A DNA stretch of 64,000 nucleotides, taken from Colias croceus (Eukaryota; Arthropoda; Insecta; Lepidoptera; Pieridae). The notes under the pieces are model-generated. The model was not told the origin of the DNA. It saw nothing but the letters and a program-made list of their open reading frames with translations, and ran no database searches. Position 1 is the first letter of the stretch. Each line of letters opens with the position of its first letter. Both the position numbers and the translations under genes were made by a program. Shown in pieces: positions 44,403 through 56,426 of this stretch. The DNA lies in assembly GCF_905220415.1 (NCBI RefSeq), contig NC_059537.1:11565593-11629592 (forward strand). The letters run 5' to 3'.

Positions 44403-44575
44403 GAGCTAGCGTGCAAGAGCAACTTTTGTCTCCGCAACTATTTTGTCTCTCCCATCAACTCTATGGGCTAGTAAGACAGTGCGCGCACGTAGCGACGCAA
44501 CTTCTTATAGATTTGATGGGAGAGAGTAGAGACAAAATAGTCGCGGAGACAAAAGTTACTCTTGCGCGCTAGCTC
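44403..44575. mobile_element. Foldback MITE, TTAA-flanked copy
   Basis: Same family as 34427-34590 (GAGCTAGCGTGCAAGAGC ... CTCTTGCGCGCTAGCTC). Here TTAA lies at both borders (44399-44402, 44576-44579), which suggests piggyBac-type target choice. Confidence 0.92.
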
Positions 44576-44818
44576 TTAATAGATTTGAAATAACAACACT
44601 TTCAAATATTTTTAAAATTTCGAATTGTCTTAATTAGGGAAATACTTTTACTCGCTTAGCAAAAATAAATCGTAATTTTTCTATGGGAGTCAAACTTCTT
44701 CCTATTTCTTGAAAGATTTCACAATTATTATTATTAGCCTATCGTTATTGTTGTAGATTGTAATTAAAACAAGTAATGTCTATAACACCTAAATTATCTA
44801 TTTTAGCACATTACAGCT

Positions 44819-44932
44819 AAACTCAAACTCAAACTCAAACTCAAACATTCATTTATTCAATTAGACTACTATTTAGTAGCACTTTCGAATCGTCATTACA
44901 TAATTATTTTTAACATTTACCACCGAATTCAC
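44819..44932 (-). mobile_element. Truncated (TTGAG)n LINE 3' end
   Basis: A terminal ~110-bp copy of the 40-kb LINE, with four to five tail pentamers (plus-strand ACTCA repeats) and AGTAGCACTTTCGAATCGTC. Confidence 0.88.
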
Positions 44933-45809
44933 CGCTATTCAAAGACAAATTAAATTTATAAACTTAACTCACAAAGAGCTTTGCTATAATCATTCAACTA
45001 TCAATACCTATTTAATCTAGTTCTATTTAATCTATTTACCATGTACATATCGTTCTAATAACCACAATTAAACGAATACCAAACAACAAACTGGATAAAA
45101 ACGCATAATCAAAACGAGAAATTCAAATAAAGTTGCAGTTTTTATGTGGAGCAGGATTATTAGAATTCAATATCATTGTTATGCTGAGACATTCATTTGT
45201 ATAATAATTATGCCGCAAAAATGTACGTGGCACGTTTGTAATTAATGGTTAATTTGAATAAATACGATTGTTATTTTTGAAGTGGACAACACTCTTAAAA
45301 GCATTTTTGTTGGTACATATTTTTGTTTACGACTTAGTAATTACTGTATGATGTGTACTATGTATGTGTGTATGTTCTTTTTTTACGTTCCTGGAAAAGC
45401 TTAGAACGCTCTCTATGCATTGCTGTTATTTGTTTCAGTAATAATTCTAATTTCTGCTGTAATAATTTCTGCTATTTTTAACGTTTTTTTCTTAAATTAG
45501 TTCGCCCTTATAAAAATTTTAAAATTAAATCTATTTATAATTTCAATGAATACCACATAGCTTATGTACTTCTGTAAATAAATTTAATTCCAATTTATTT
45601 GTAAATAAGGGTTTACATTACAGGTGCCTTCGGCTTTAAAACATAATTACAGGCTTTCTTGCAAGCCTTTATGTCTTATTTACATTGTTGCATAACCATC
45701 TTGCTCACTCCAACTTCAAGTCCTTTCTTAAGTGGTTGTATGAATTTGAAAAATTTGAAAAGAAAAATTATTTATTTATTAATACTTTAATACTATTTTT
45801 TATTACTTA

Positions 45810-46022
45810 GGCTGGTTGCAGAGCTTGACCGACCGTCAGTGCGTACCGTCCGCGTCGGTCCTGACGATACGCATCAACAATTGTATGACTATGACACTAA
45901 TGCGCATGACAATACGCGTGCGTATGGTCGGTCTAGCTATGAACGGTTTTATGAATTTCCATACATATGACAAGCGCGACTGACGTACGCGCTGACGGTC
46001 GGTCAAGCTCTGCAACCAGCCT
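45810..46022. mobile_element. PIF/Harbinger-like MITE
   Basis: The 36-bp inverted ends (GGCTGGTTGCAGAGCTTGAC on the left) pair with one mismatch, and TTA borders both sides (45807-45809, 46023-46025). A GG(G/C)-start TIR with a 3-bp TTA target is the Harbinger signature. No transposase. Confidence 0.88.
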
Positions 46023-46990
46023 TAATGTTACGAGTACCTACATAAAAAGGAAGAGCACAATTCACATACAGTTTATTAAAAGTTTGGTGAATTACTTATG
46101 AAATAAGTAGTTCTTACATAGTACATGATTATAACTAAATTTATGATAGACCGATGAAATTTAGTAGGGAGAAATATTATGTAGGTATTATCACATTATT
46201 AACTTTTAAGATTCGATGTCAAACATACGTTATTGATTTTTCAAACGAACGCAACTTAATTTTATTTTAGTTAACGCGTGTATAACTACAGAAAAAGCCT
46301 TTTTATGATGCCAACGGCTTTGATTTCATTATCATTTCTGCGCTTACCATTCACCAATTAATTCTAACGTCAAAGTTTTTGCAACATAAAGATTATATTA
46401 CTGTCGTATTTTAATAAACGTTATAAAAGTACTAATCGTTGTTAAGATTTATTAGTACTGTCAACGTTTTGTCCATTGCCGAGCACAGTATTTGATTAAT
46501 ATCGGCTGAACTGGACTGGTTTCATTGTTGAGTTTCTAGAAATAATGTCTTAATTTACTGCCTCTTAATGGTATGTATGATTTATTCCTGATAAAAAGTA
46601 ACTGACGTTTCAGGATTAATGGTTTAATGAGAGTATATGAGGATATAAGGGATGGAGGAGGAATGAATAATTACGTACGATCGTAGCAAAAGTGGGGTGT
46701 TAATTTCGACGTACTATTTTTTATTTAATTTTTTTGTTTAATTTTTCTGTGACTTTATGTATGCTACGTTGATTATTTGTGACATGTCAATTTTATAATT
46801 TGTATTTTTAGATAATTTATTGCGTATTTTAATTTTAATTGTTATTTCTATTTAATTTTGGGTCTTTGTTACTCTGAAATAAAGAATTTATTATTATTTA
46901 TTATTATTATTATTTATGGAAATAGAAACATTATGTCGTTATCTTATTATTTACATCGAAGGCAATGATATTATATATAGAAACAAGATA
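46023..46990. other. AT-rich DNA ending in an (ATT)n tract
   Basis: GAAATAAAGAATTTATTATT and following (ATT)n at about 46877-46916 look like a retroposon 3' tail (plus strand), but no body could be traced. Confidence 0.4.
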
Positions 46991-48217
46991 GATAGGGAGG
47001 CGAAGAGGGGAATTTTCTGCAATACTCGAGCGTGGCAGTTTAAGATATGAGAGATACCTTAGACCTAATAGAACAACCTTGTTAACTATTTAGCTCTTTA
47101 AGTAGTGACGCGCGCCCAGGATAGACGATCAGATTAGTAAAAAAAAATCGATAGTCTGAAATACTCGAGCGCGTCAGATTAAGATATTGGGGGTTGATTT
47201 TAGTGTTTTAAGACTAAATTTAACTAATCTGACGATAAGTCCTTGACGCCGCCAAGTTATAGGGTCGCGAACTTGTAAAAAAAAAACGTTAATCCGGCAT
47301 TCTCGAGCGCGATTGTTTTTATTTTTATTTTGAAGAATATAATCTAAAACTTACTAAAAATACAAAATCTGCCGGTTTCCGCGTGACCGGAAGTCTGGAG
47401 GAGCCATTTCGTCTTCCGAAAAACGCGTTGCAGTATATAAGTCGCGAACGATAAATTTTACAAAAAAAAAGTTTGAATAAACAAAAAAGGTAATTTTATT
47501 TTACACAAAAAAGGTCTCTTTACATTTTTGTCCAAAGTTAAAACTTTTTGACTTGAAGCATCATAAAAACTCAAACTCCCGGTTTTTTGAGTATATCTCG
47601 AAAACTGAGGGTGTTAAGAAAAATTGATATGAAATAACGATGATTAAAAAAAAGAAACTCTCAAACCTTTTTCGGTCAGATTAAGAGAACCCACCAACAT
47701 TTTTGTCAGATTAAGAAAATATGCTTTCAGGAGACCGAGATAAACCTCCCCTATGAAAATCTGACGCGCTCGAGTATTTCAAAAGGACTTTTTTTTTCTG
47801 CATTTTCAAAAATTCATCGTAACTTATCGTCACGCCGAAATCGTCAGTTTTTTTAAGGGGAGCTTCCTTGGGGCCTACTTAACACCCCTTCCGAAAATCT
47901 GACGCGCTCGAGTAAATTTTTTTTTTGTGCATTTTTGACGAATTAATATGCCTAGCCCCACCACGCAAACCGGCAGATTAGTATACCGTTGTTATCAGAG
48001 GCACTTGGGGCATACGTAGTATGAATATCTGACGCGCTCGAGAATGCCCAAGTAACTATTTTTTTTTACATTTTTGAAAATCCGTACACGCCAAACCCAC
48101 CGCTAAAATGGTTTTTACCATAGAAGCTTTTCTTTTCGAAATTATTTTATCTATCGATTTTGATAAGTCTCGACGGCGCCGTTTAATTACGCCATTTAGC
48201 TACCTCGCCTCCCTATC
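46991..48217. mobile_element. 1,227-bp TIR element with inverted arms of CTCGAG modules
   Basis: The ends GATAGGGAGGCGA(A/G)G are inverted, with TA on both sides. CTCGAG occurs at 47025, 47164, 47302 (followed by CGCG or a variant) and at 47769, 47907, 48037 (preceded by CTGACGCG). This gives two arms of three modules spaced 139, 138 / 138, 130 bp, in opposite orientation. The shared core read in one orientation is GAAATACTCGAGCGCGTCAG. A run of A/T 7-10 long lies beside each core. No transposase frame; no superfamily assigned. Confidence 0.8.
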
Positions 48218-48351
48218 TAAGAGGTAGATACGTTACCAACGCACCAAAACGTAAACCGTGAATTGGTCCTAATTGGGACCAGTGGAATCAGTCAGATTGT
48301 GACTTGTGACAGCGAACGCACATGCTGATATAAACGTTAAAATTATCAATA

Positions 48352-48428
48352 ATGCCTTCTTGTGTGTTCAGAAAGTGCACAAATTACGATAATAAAATAT
48401 AGAAAGATAGAGGGATATCATATCACAG
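48352..48428 (+). pseudogene. THAP-domain first exon, interrupted
   Basis: The reading MPSCVFRKCTNYDNKI-stop-KDRGISYHR matches the start of the THAP zinc finger: a Met-Pro start, two cysteines four residues apart (positions 4 and 9), and a Gly-Ile-x-Tyr-His segment. A splice donor CAG|GTAAAT follows directly, where many insect THAP genes break. TAG at 48400-48402 stops the frame at codon 17. The remaining Cys and His ligands would be in a downstream exon that I did not find in the next 500 bp. It is either a dead gene or transposase relic, or a sequencing error at one codon. The THAP assignment is by motif memory only. Confidence 0.6.
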
Positions 48429-48909
48429 GTAAATGTATTAAAATATTATAATTTTAGAGCAAAAATAACAATTTGCAATTATTAATGAATGACACTTGCT
48501 TGACACTTGTATTGAAATAATGAAAGGGATAAAACATTGCTTCAATCACTAGTGTGACAAAGCTAGCGCACACTGTGTTCAAAGATTATCATGTAGATAC
48601 GATTATTTAAAATGGAACGGTTATTTTATTAATTTCGATTTGGGTAAATACTTGATTATTTTTATATTTAAATCCACACAGTGCATGTAATTAACAAATA
48701 TATCTATTTATTATATACAATGAAATCGTGATGGCAAAAATGTTTGTTTGCAAAAATGATGTTGAATATACATATATTATTATGATTGCTTTTCTGTAAA
48801 TAGCTATTGAACATAAATTTTTTTTGTGTTTTAGATAAAAAAAGGCTTATACTTCATCCTTTCTTTTATTTCATACTTTTTTTCATCTAGGCACCACTAT
48901 AATTATATC
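48429..48909. other. AT-rich DNA, no second THAP exon seen
   Basis: I looked for the AVPTMF-type end of a THAP domain and the C-x35-50-C-x2-H continuation and did not find it. Confidence 0.45.
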
Positions 48910-49044
48910 CTACAAGTTGGAGTGATGACCTTGTACGGGTTCCGGGAACTGCCTTGAAACGAATAGCGTAAGATCGGTCCGTATGGAGTTCTATAAGCAG
49001 GACTATGCTCAGCAGTGGGTGTTTATCGGGTGAAATGATGATGA
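48910..49044 (+). mobile_element. RTE-like LINE/SINE 3' end
   Basis: AAGATCGGTCCGTATGGAG, then GGACTATGCTCAGCAGTGGG and a TGAAATGATGATGA end, follow the pattern of the tail at 11150-11295 with heavy divergence. Confidence 0.6.
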
Positions 49045-49653
49045 CCGAAAACGAACACCACAGCTAGTAATAAATGCTTAATACAGTTATATCTCCAAAA
49101 AAGTTTTTTTCATTTTAATAAAACTTCATAATAATAATTAAATAGTAAATGAAATTGTCACATTTGTTTACGTGTGCAGGAAACGAAACATCTATAACAT
49201 TGAACCTTCTGTGTCGTTAGTCTATGCCAATTGCCATGGCAACTATTTGTTTATTTGTATTTAATTGGTGAATTCTTATGACTTTTGCTTACACCTGCGC
49301 GGAAGTGACAAACTATCTTTGTCTTTTTTGTTTATATCATTTTATTATAGCCATCTCTCTTATACAGTCTGTCAATGTAATAAATTAAGTAAAATGAAAC
49401 TTGTATTTGTGTGTGCCTGACACTGCATATGAAGCATTTTTTTTGGATATATTGTGAGTATATAACGTATCTATACATAAAATATCATTGATCGAAGGTG
49501 TTCAATTTCAACTGCAATTACTATAATACCCTTACTATTTTTTTCTTTACAGATATATATATATGTATGTGATGATAATATGAAAGTAAACATTCACAAT
49601 GTGTCTTTTATGCTCTCGACTATTATTTTAGTGCCCTCGATATTAATCTATAT

Positions 49654-49848
49654 TCTATACTAATATTATAAAGCTGAAGAGTTTGTTTGTTTGTTTGATG
49701 GCGCTAATCTCTGGAACTACTGGTGCGATTTGAATAATTATTTCGATATTAGATAGCCCATTCATCGAGGAAGGCTATTATATTATAGTCATCTCGCTAA
49801 GACCAACAGGAGCGGAGCACTGCAGGTAAAACCGCAGAGCACAGCTAG
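49654..49848 (+). mobile_element. Non-autonomous Helitron, family 1
   Basis: Starts TCTATACTAATATTATAAAG and ends CACAGCTAG|T. The 5' flank is T rather than A. Hairpin TGCAGGT..ACCGCA is degenerate. Confidence 0.87.
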
Positions 49849-50669
49849 TTTAAAATAAGACGCATTACACAAAATATATACATATTTGAATTCATATATT
49901 ACTAGAAAACTGAAAATTATATAATTAGATGTTATTTTAAAGTTATTTTAGATATAAAATGCCGCTGCAATTAGCACATAGCCAAGGCTTCTGATAAAGG
50001 AATATACAAAACAACAGCCTCCACACATAAATTATATTTATACATACATCGATCATCGCATTTTAATTGTATTAATATGAGTGTGTATTAAAGATGAGTA
50101 TCGATACAAAAAGAGAAATGTATCCCAATTAAGAACGCCTGCATCCGCTACAATAATGAACGGTCGCTTGACAAAATCATGTTTTTCTTTGCATTCGTAT
50201 TGAAAATGTATCGAGAATTTTGCTATTAATATAACGACATTTATTGAGTATGAATGTGATACTGTCCAATGTTTAATTATTGTTTTAAAAAGGATAATAT
50301 GATTAGGATTTTTTGCATTAATAATGATAATTTATAAAACATAATGCATAAAAAATTTCAATGAAAACGTGGAATTTAACTTATTAGAAATTTTAGTATC
50401 TAGAGTAGTTACCTAACAATAAATTCGCATAGATAACTAGGTATTTTTATTGTATGCTTTTTACAGAATATTAGATAGACGACATATTAGGTTACCTTTT
50501 AGATTACACATTCCAGGAGCCTCCATAAAGCTAGGTCCCAATTTTTCTAGATATTAAGTTCCTCATTATTATCATTTTTGCAATAAAAATTCTTGTAACA
50601 ATACAAAGGTATCCTTTTCCACCTTTATAAATGGACTACGAAAGTGTTTTCATTGATTGTTAAATTAAA

Positions 50670-50858
50670 CTATACTAATATTATAAAGCTGAAGATTTTG
50701 TTTGTTTGAACGCGCTAATCTCAGGAACTACTGATCCAATTTGACAAATTATTTCGGTGATTAGATAGCCCATTTATCGAGGAAGGCTAAAGGCTTTATC
50801 ATCTCGCTAAGACCAACAGAAGCGGAGAAATTCGTGTAGAACCGCGGAGCACAGCTAA
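50670..50858 (+). mobile_element. Non-autonomous Helitron, family 1, mutated termini
   Basis: The body is collinear with family 1 (TTTGAACGCGCTAATCTC, GCCCATTTATCGAGGAAGG). The TC start is lost and the 3' end is CTAA, which still fits the CTRR rule. Confidence 0.85.
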
Positions 50859-52178
50859 TATAACTTATGTTCTAAATCAGTGATTTTATTCTGCTATAAA
50901 AACTACTCAGTACTTTCTATTTCAGTATATAATTTAGTAGGAATACCCGCGAATAAATCATACATAACCTTAATAAATAATAATAAAAAGTAAAAACATA
51001 ATCGCACCCGTTCCTCACTTGCACCACTTCCTAATTCAGTTTCCGATGGCAAAATGTACCGTTACCATACTGGATGAGCAGGTTTCGTACTGTTCATATA
51101 ATTGCAGTTAATTCTGTACTATCTACTGAAGATATTCGATACAGGGAAAGCGACAAAATGTTGTGCACGTTTTGAGTTACATGTAGAAGATTTTTGGTTC
51201 ACACAGAGAAAACAGCAGCCTTCCGAAGCAATTACTGCGCGAAGCAGTTAGGTCAGTCACAAGGCACAACGCAAGACCTAATTCCTAAACCCTAGAATAT
51301 TTTCCAATCGTAAAATAGCTCTTTAACCTGTAAACTCTGTTTTTGTTCCATATTTACAGCCTGCTATTAATATATTCTCGTTTCTTATAAAAGGATACGA
51401 ACATAACATACTATATGACATTAATTAGTAGAAACTCCGTTTCAGATCTCTTAATCTAATTGCCAAAGCTATTTATCTCCTAGTTCCGACATTAATTCGT
51501 TAATATTAATCGTTAAAAAATTGTGCAATCAATTTTGATATTAATATCACTTGCAAATAAAATAGATTTTTGAATACCAAATATATTAATTTCAATTAAT
51601 AATAGTTTAAATGATTGGCTCTTACGACACGCATTTTATGAAACATCATACAAATTCTTTAGAATATTACGTAAGTGTGTGAAGGTCTAACATGATTTAT
51701 TACAATGCCAAGGTATTTTATAGATTCTTCTTAATATCATAAAATATTTATGGTTACGATTAGTCAATCAAGTGGGTTAATTAATATTTAATATTTAATA
51801 TCCGACTTTTTAAATGAATTTAACATTTACATTTCCTTGAGTAATAATAATTAAGTCACGCATTTGATTTATGTTAACCTCAATATTGAAACAATTACCT
51901 GTTTTGAAATTTTAATAAATATGATCATTAATGTTATCTCCGAGGTGAAAAAATAAAAAAACAATTTGTTAAAAATATTAAACACCGTAATTATTACTAC
52001 CTACCTACATAATTTATTTTTCATCATACTCATTTTCCTCAATTCAAACTATATTCATTCATAAAACTGATATAATCAAATTCAGTCATAATTTGTATTC
52101 ATAATTTCTTGAAAAAATTGAGGATAAATGATTACATAATTTTAATTAAACATATAAAGATCACAATTTTTTCCATAA
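50859..52178. other. AT-rich DNA, nothing recognised
   Basis: No frame or repeat end could be supported. Confidence 0.5.
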
Positions 52179-52375
52179 TCTATACTAATAATATTATGAA
52201 GCTGAAGAGTTTGTTTGTTTGTTTGAACGCGCTAATCTCGAGAACTACTGGTCCGATTTGAAAAATTATTTCGGTGTTAGATAGCCCATTCATCGACGAA
52301 GGCTATATATTAGCATCATCACGCTACGACCAACAGTAGTGGAACCACGGGGGTGAAACCGCGCGGAGAAGCTAG
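52179..52375 (+). mobile_element. Non-autonomous Helitron, family 1
   Basis: A|TCTATACTAATAATATTATG ... GAGAAGCTAG|T, near full length (197 bp), with several point changes in the 3' hairpin. Confidence 0.88.
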
Positions 52376-53289
52376 TTCATTAATAACATTGTAGGCTTCC
52401 AAAACAGCGCAAGATTATCACCACTTTTTTTACTTTTAATTTTTAATTTTATTTTTAAAAGAGCGCACATACGTTGGTCGAATGGGTATTAATATAGGGC
52501 TAGTTTTGAACAGGACACAGGTGTGCTAGGCGTGGGAGAAAACCTTGGTCTTGAACTACGAGTTACTTTTTTATCAATTTGCACGCTCACTTTTATAGAA
52601 GAGGCTTTCGTTTAAACTGTTCATCTTACGAATAAAAACAATGTGCCTTATTTTATTATATTGCTTTTGTGGAAATTAATAGCGGGGAACGTTAAGTAAT
52701 TGGTGATCAGTCTTTTCTGGTATTTTTTGCGTAATTATCGTGGATTCGCATCTTTTGAAAATACAAATATATTTCTGGCGGGTTTCTCGAAGGGACAATT
52801 ATGTGTTCAAAGTGATATTATTTTCGAATTTTTGTTTTTTGGTCTTCTTATTGATTATTTATAACTATCTGATGGGCGTGAATTCTACTTTGTATCCATT
52901 CTTCGCCAAAATATCATCTATATTATTTTTGCTCTATAGCCTTCTCTATCATACAATTCCATTAAAACTAGCGAAGCTGTTCCAATCTTTCTTTCAAGGA
53001 GTTCTCAGTTACTCCAAAAAACAAAATTTCCTAATACAAATAGATAGATAGAAGTAAAAAATCTATCGACATATCGATAGATTTTTTATCGATAGTACTT
53101 TTAACAAGAATAGAGCTTTTACTTTATACAGGCAAAAAATATTTTAACCTAATCGTCGCCAATATTATCCTTGTACATACAAATCGACGTTAAAAAATGC
53201 AGAATTTTTGACTGTAAGGTTTATCTGTATGAATGTTAAAAAGTTCTGCGTGGATTTATTTCAAATGATCATTACTAACAGGTCAGGTC
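52376..53289. other. AT-rich DNA; no gene, one strong hairpin near the right end
   Basis: A hydrophobic 103-codon frame at 52740-53051 begins at GTG, has no ATG until residue 45 and matches nothing. The hairpin at 53055-53088 is annotated separately. Confidence 0.45.
53055..53088. repeat. Perfect 15-bp hairpin containing ATCGAT motifs
   Basis: TAAAAAATCTATCGA pairs with TCGATAGATTTTTTA across CATA. TATCGATA-like octamers (53073-53080, and again at 53087-53094) resemble the insect DREF site. Regulatory use is inference. Confidence 0.75.
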
Positions 53290-53362
53290 AACATAATCAC
53301 GCCTTAGCGTAAAAGACTAATAGGATCCGAGTAATGCGGGTAAAACCGCGGGGCACAGCTAG
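53290..53362 (+). mobile_element. Helitron family 1, 3'-end fragment
   Basis: ACGCCTTAGCG, GTAATGCGGGTAAAACCGCG and GGGCACAGCTAG|T match the terminal ~70 bp of family 1, including the 3' hairpin. The 5' two thirds are absent. Confidence 0.75.
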
Positions 53363-53737
53363 TAAAAGAATAAAACAAATACCACGAGATACAGCACAAT
53401 GTATGTTTTCTATTAGCTCGCGTGATCCCCTGATTAATTGTACTCTTAAATGAAATTATCAACTTCCCTCCATTAGCTTGCCACTCTTTTGCATTCAGTT
53501 AATTACCTAATAAATTGCTGAAGTAATCGGTGTTAATATATTTAATCGGCTCTCTTAATTATTTACGCGGTACACTCGCAAATGAACCCAATTTTACGGA
53601 TGCTTTTAAAATTGGTCGGATCAGGTTTCGAGATTTAATACGTACAATTATACAATTGGAGTTTAGATTTGATGATATTACAAGTTACAATGGCTGCATT
53701 AATATTTTAATTAATATGTTTTATCTTTATATATTGA

Positions 53738-53972
53738 CTAGCTTTCCGCCTGCGGCTTTGCCCGCGCAGTCAAAGAAAAATCCGCATAGTTCCCGTTCCC
53801 GTGGATTTCCGGGATTGCGTCATTTTACCGGGATAAAAAGTAGCCTATGTCCTTTCTCGGGTATCAAAATATCTCCATACCAAATTTCATGAAAATTGGT
53901 TCAGTAGTTTAGGCTTGATTGAGTAACAGACAGACAGACAGAGTTACTTTCGCATTTATAATATTAGTATAT
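53738..53972 (-). mobile_element. Non-autonomous Helitron, family 2
   Basis: Begins (plus strand) A|CTAGCTTTCCGCCTGCGGC and ends TTTATAATATTAGTATA. The body is collinear with 7668-7913, with fewer CAGA units and a changed TC terminus. Confidence 0.86.
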
Positions 53973-54866
53973 AATAATAGGACCTATGGATAAACAAATG
54001 AAATGTTGAAAATGCCTGCCTTTCTCTTGAGATGAATCGATAACAAATATATTGTTTACATCTCTTGTCTTCCAACGCCACAATTTTCACATTTTTAACA
54101 AGTTTTTCTTACACAGCAACAATGTAAGATATTCCTTATAAATTTTAACTGTTTTTAAATGCTACCCATTGAATGTAAAGCCTGTATTGCGTGGAATCTG
54201 GAATCCTTAATTTTGTTTTGTTTTTAACGCCGTAAACCTGCCTCTTACCGTTAAGGCTTTATGCGTAGTAATCTCGCTATAGTTTATTTAATTTTATTTT
54301 TATAGAATGATACTACTTTTAACCGACCGCGACATTCCGAAACGAAAGGTTCTTAATTTGAAGGGATTTTGTTTATAATAAGAATTCGGTGTAGTAGTCT
54401 AGGATAAGGTTTAAATGAAAATAGAAGAATATAAAAAGATTCATAATAGTCAATTCGATTTGCATAAAATAAAGTCCTAAAAACAATAATTTAAGATATA
54501 GATAAATTATTAATTCAATTAGTCCTTTCATGAAATTATTGTTTAACCAACTTCTTAATAAACTATTTTTTTAATTATTGGATAAAATAAAAAGTCGTAA
54601 GTAGGTACTGTAGAACTTATGCTCGACAATTTTCTCGTTACTTGTATTTTTTTATCAATTATATACCACCGACACAATTTGCTAAACATAAATTAGCGAC
54701 TGTTAACAAACGTTAAATAAAATACGAGATAAGTGACTAACCAATAACCTAGGCAAAAAGCCATTAGCGAAATTAAAACGCAGAAAAATTAAACTTAATA
54801 CTACATCTGCTGATTGGTACAGCTATCTACATCTTATCGGTAAATTCTGCCACCTGGCTATGTATA
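53973..54866. other. AT-rich DNA, nothing recognised
   Basis: No supported coding frame or repeat. Confidence 0.5.
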
Positions 54867-55266
54867 TGTCGCAGTCATCTAATTGAATCTGTTATTTTAT
54901 TGAATGACTAGGCCGAACGTTGATTTAACAAGCGTCAATCAACGTTCAACTATATAGTTAACGGATTGTGAGCGCTTTGATCAGAGCGGATATAACGCTC
55001 GGCTAATTTAATATGATGAGAATTTTCTTCATCCAAACGTCCACAAGAAGATATTTGCGAGCCTGTGTAGTTAAAAATACAACGAACATATTAACCTATG
55101 AGTATAACTTCATATCCAAACCAACGACTATGCATAATGACGTTCAGTCAAGATGTTGAACGTTAAACAACAACTTGACGAGCTGTCCTTTAGTCATTCA
55201 ATTCGTTATTCAATGAACGCGCTAGTCATTCAATCAAATAGCAGTTTCAACCGGATGACTGCGACA
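54867..55266. mobile_element. 400-bp TIR element with TGTCGCAGTCATC ends
   Basis: The ends pair over about 48 bp with mismatches: TGTCGCAGTCATC, then TTGAATGACTAG in the subterminal part on both sides. An internal perfect stem GAACGTTGATT/AATCAACGTTC lies at about 54913-54945. Target duplication unclear. No coding frame. Confidence 0.8.
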
Positions 55267-55694
55267 AATACATTCGTGGGAAAAAACGCCTCCACCTGTG
55301 CCTTGTGACAATCCGAGGTGCAATTTATGGATGCTGCCTCTGTACTAACGGTACTCGGGTATTAAAGGAATTGTTTTGTTTCTGTTCTTTACTGTTTATT
55401 ACTTCGATAAACAAGTACACATTGGTTCTTGTTGATGAGTTTTCTAATTTTTTAATTGGTTCATCTGTATGATGGTAATATTGAATTGGCTGTATGAGTT
55501 TTTTGTTATTATTATTCTAAACATGTACTTATTTAAATTGCGTAAAGTTTTATGGATTTAACTGACTATAAATAATAAAGAAGTATAAAAAATGCATTAG
55601 AATAACTTTTCTAATCTTACCATAATATTTCGTCCTCCCTTTCAGCTTTGCTTAATCTGAAGCTAGATGTCTCTTGCTTTATAGTTTAAAAAAA

Positions 55695-55857
55695 ACGACG
55701 TGTGGCACTCGGGGACTGCCGCGGTAAAGCTATTGCATGCTATGCCTTCAAGCCACTCCTCCGCCCGTCGGGTGGGGAGCGTGAGGTTTTTTCGTTACGG
55801 AATTTCTCGATTCGGTCCCCGCGCTCAAGGCCCGCGATAGAAGCTATGCAATAGCTT
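55695..55857. repeat. GC-rich repeat-like block with inverted ends
   Basis: AAGCTATTGCAT (55727-55738) is inverted at 55846-55857. Between them lies CTCCGCCCGTCGGGTGGGGA and TACGGAATTTCTCGATTCGG. I recall this block as recurrent in Lepidoptera but cannot name it. It has no frame. Confidence 0.55.
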
Positions 55858-56426
55858 ATAAAATATTACAAGAATTTATACAAATCTTGATGCTTTCTCC
55901 ATAAACAATCGACATCGTCTTTGATATATTTCTTAAATCAGAGTACGTAAAATCTGATTACTAAAGAATACGCGTAAACAAATCATCTAATCTTCGAACC
56001 GCAAAACAAACAGATAATACCCAGTTAATTAAAACAAAAACGTAAACGCTATCTTGCCCTCGAAACATCGATCAAAATAACATGCAGTTTTCAGAGTATC
56101 CATCCGCTGAGCTACATACACTTAATTACGTTTTTTTATTAACTAGTGTCCGCCCTGACTTCGTTTTCTATAGTTTAGTATACGTGTGATTGACAGACCG
56201 GCAAGTTAATTAGAATTTACCCAGTTATTATTATTGTATTACAAGTAATGAAAGGTTTACTGCGTTCCACTTGATTAAAGCAACAGATGGAAAGTAATGC
56301 GAATTGATAATTAAGTAGTTTGTGTCTAATAAAGCTTGTTATATTAAGGATCTAATGAAAAAAAGAGATTGGTATAGGTACATGAAAAAGGTCACAATTA
56401 AAAGTAATTGATCAGAAATGAACGAA
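55858..56426. other. AT-rich DNA, nothing recognised
   Basis: No supported feature. Confidence 0.5.

Noticed and set aside
46991..48217. CTCGAG modules considered as a plain tandem satellite
   Set aside because: The modules flip orientation halfway and the block has inverted ends with TA, so an element fits better, though a satellite origin of the modules remains possible.
52740..53051. 103-codon hydrophobic frame
   Set aside because: GTG start, no ATG until residue 45, AT-rich Phe/Leu/Ile composition, no context. The apparent membrane segments follow from base composition.
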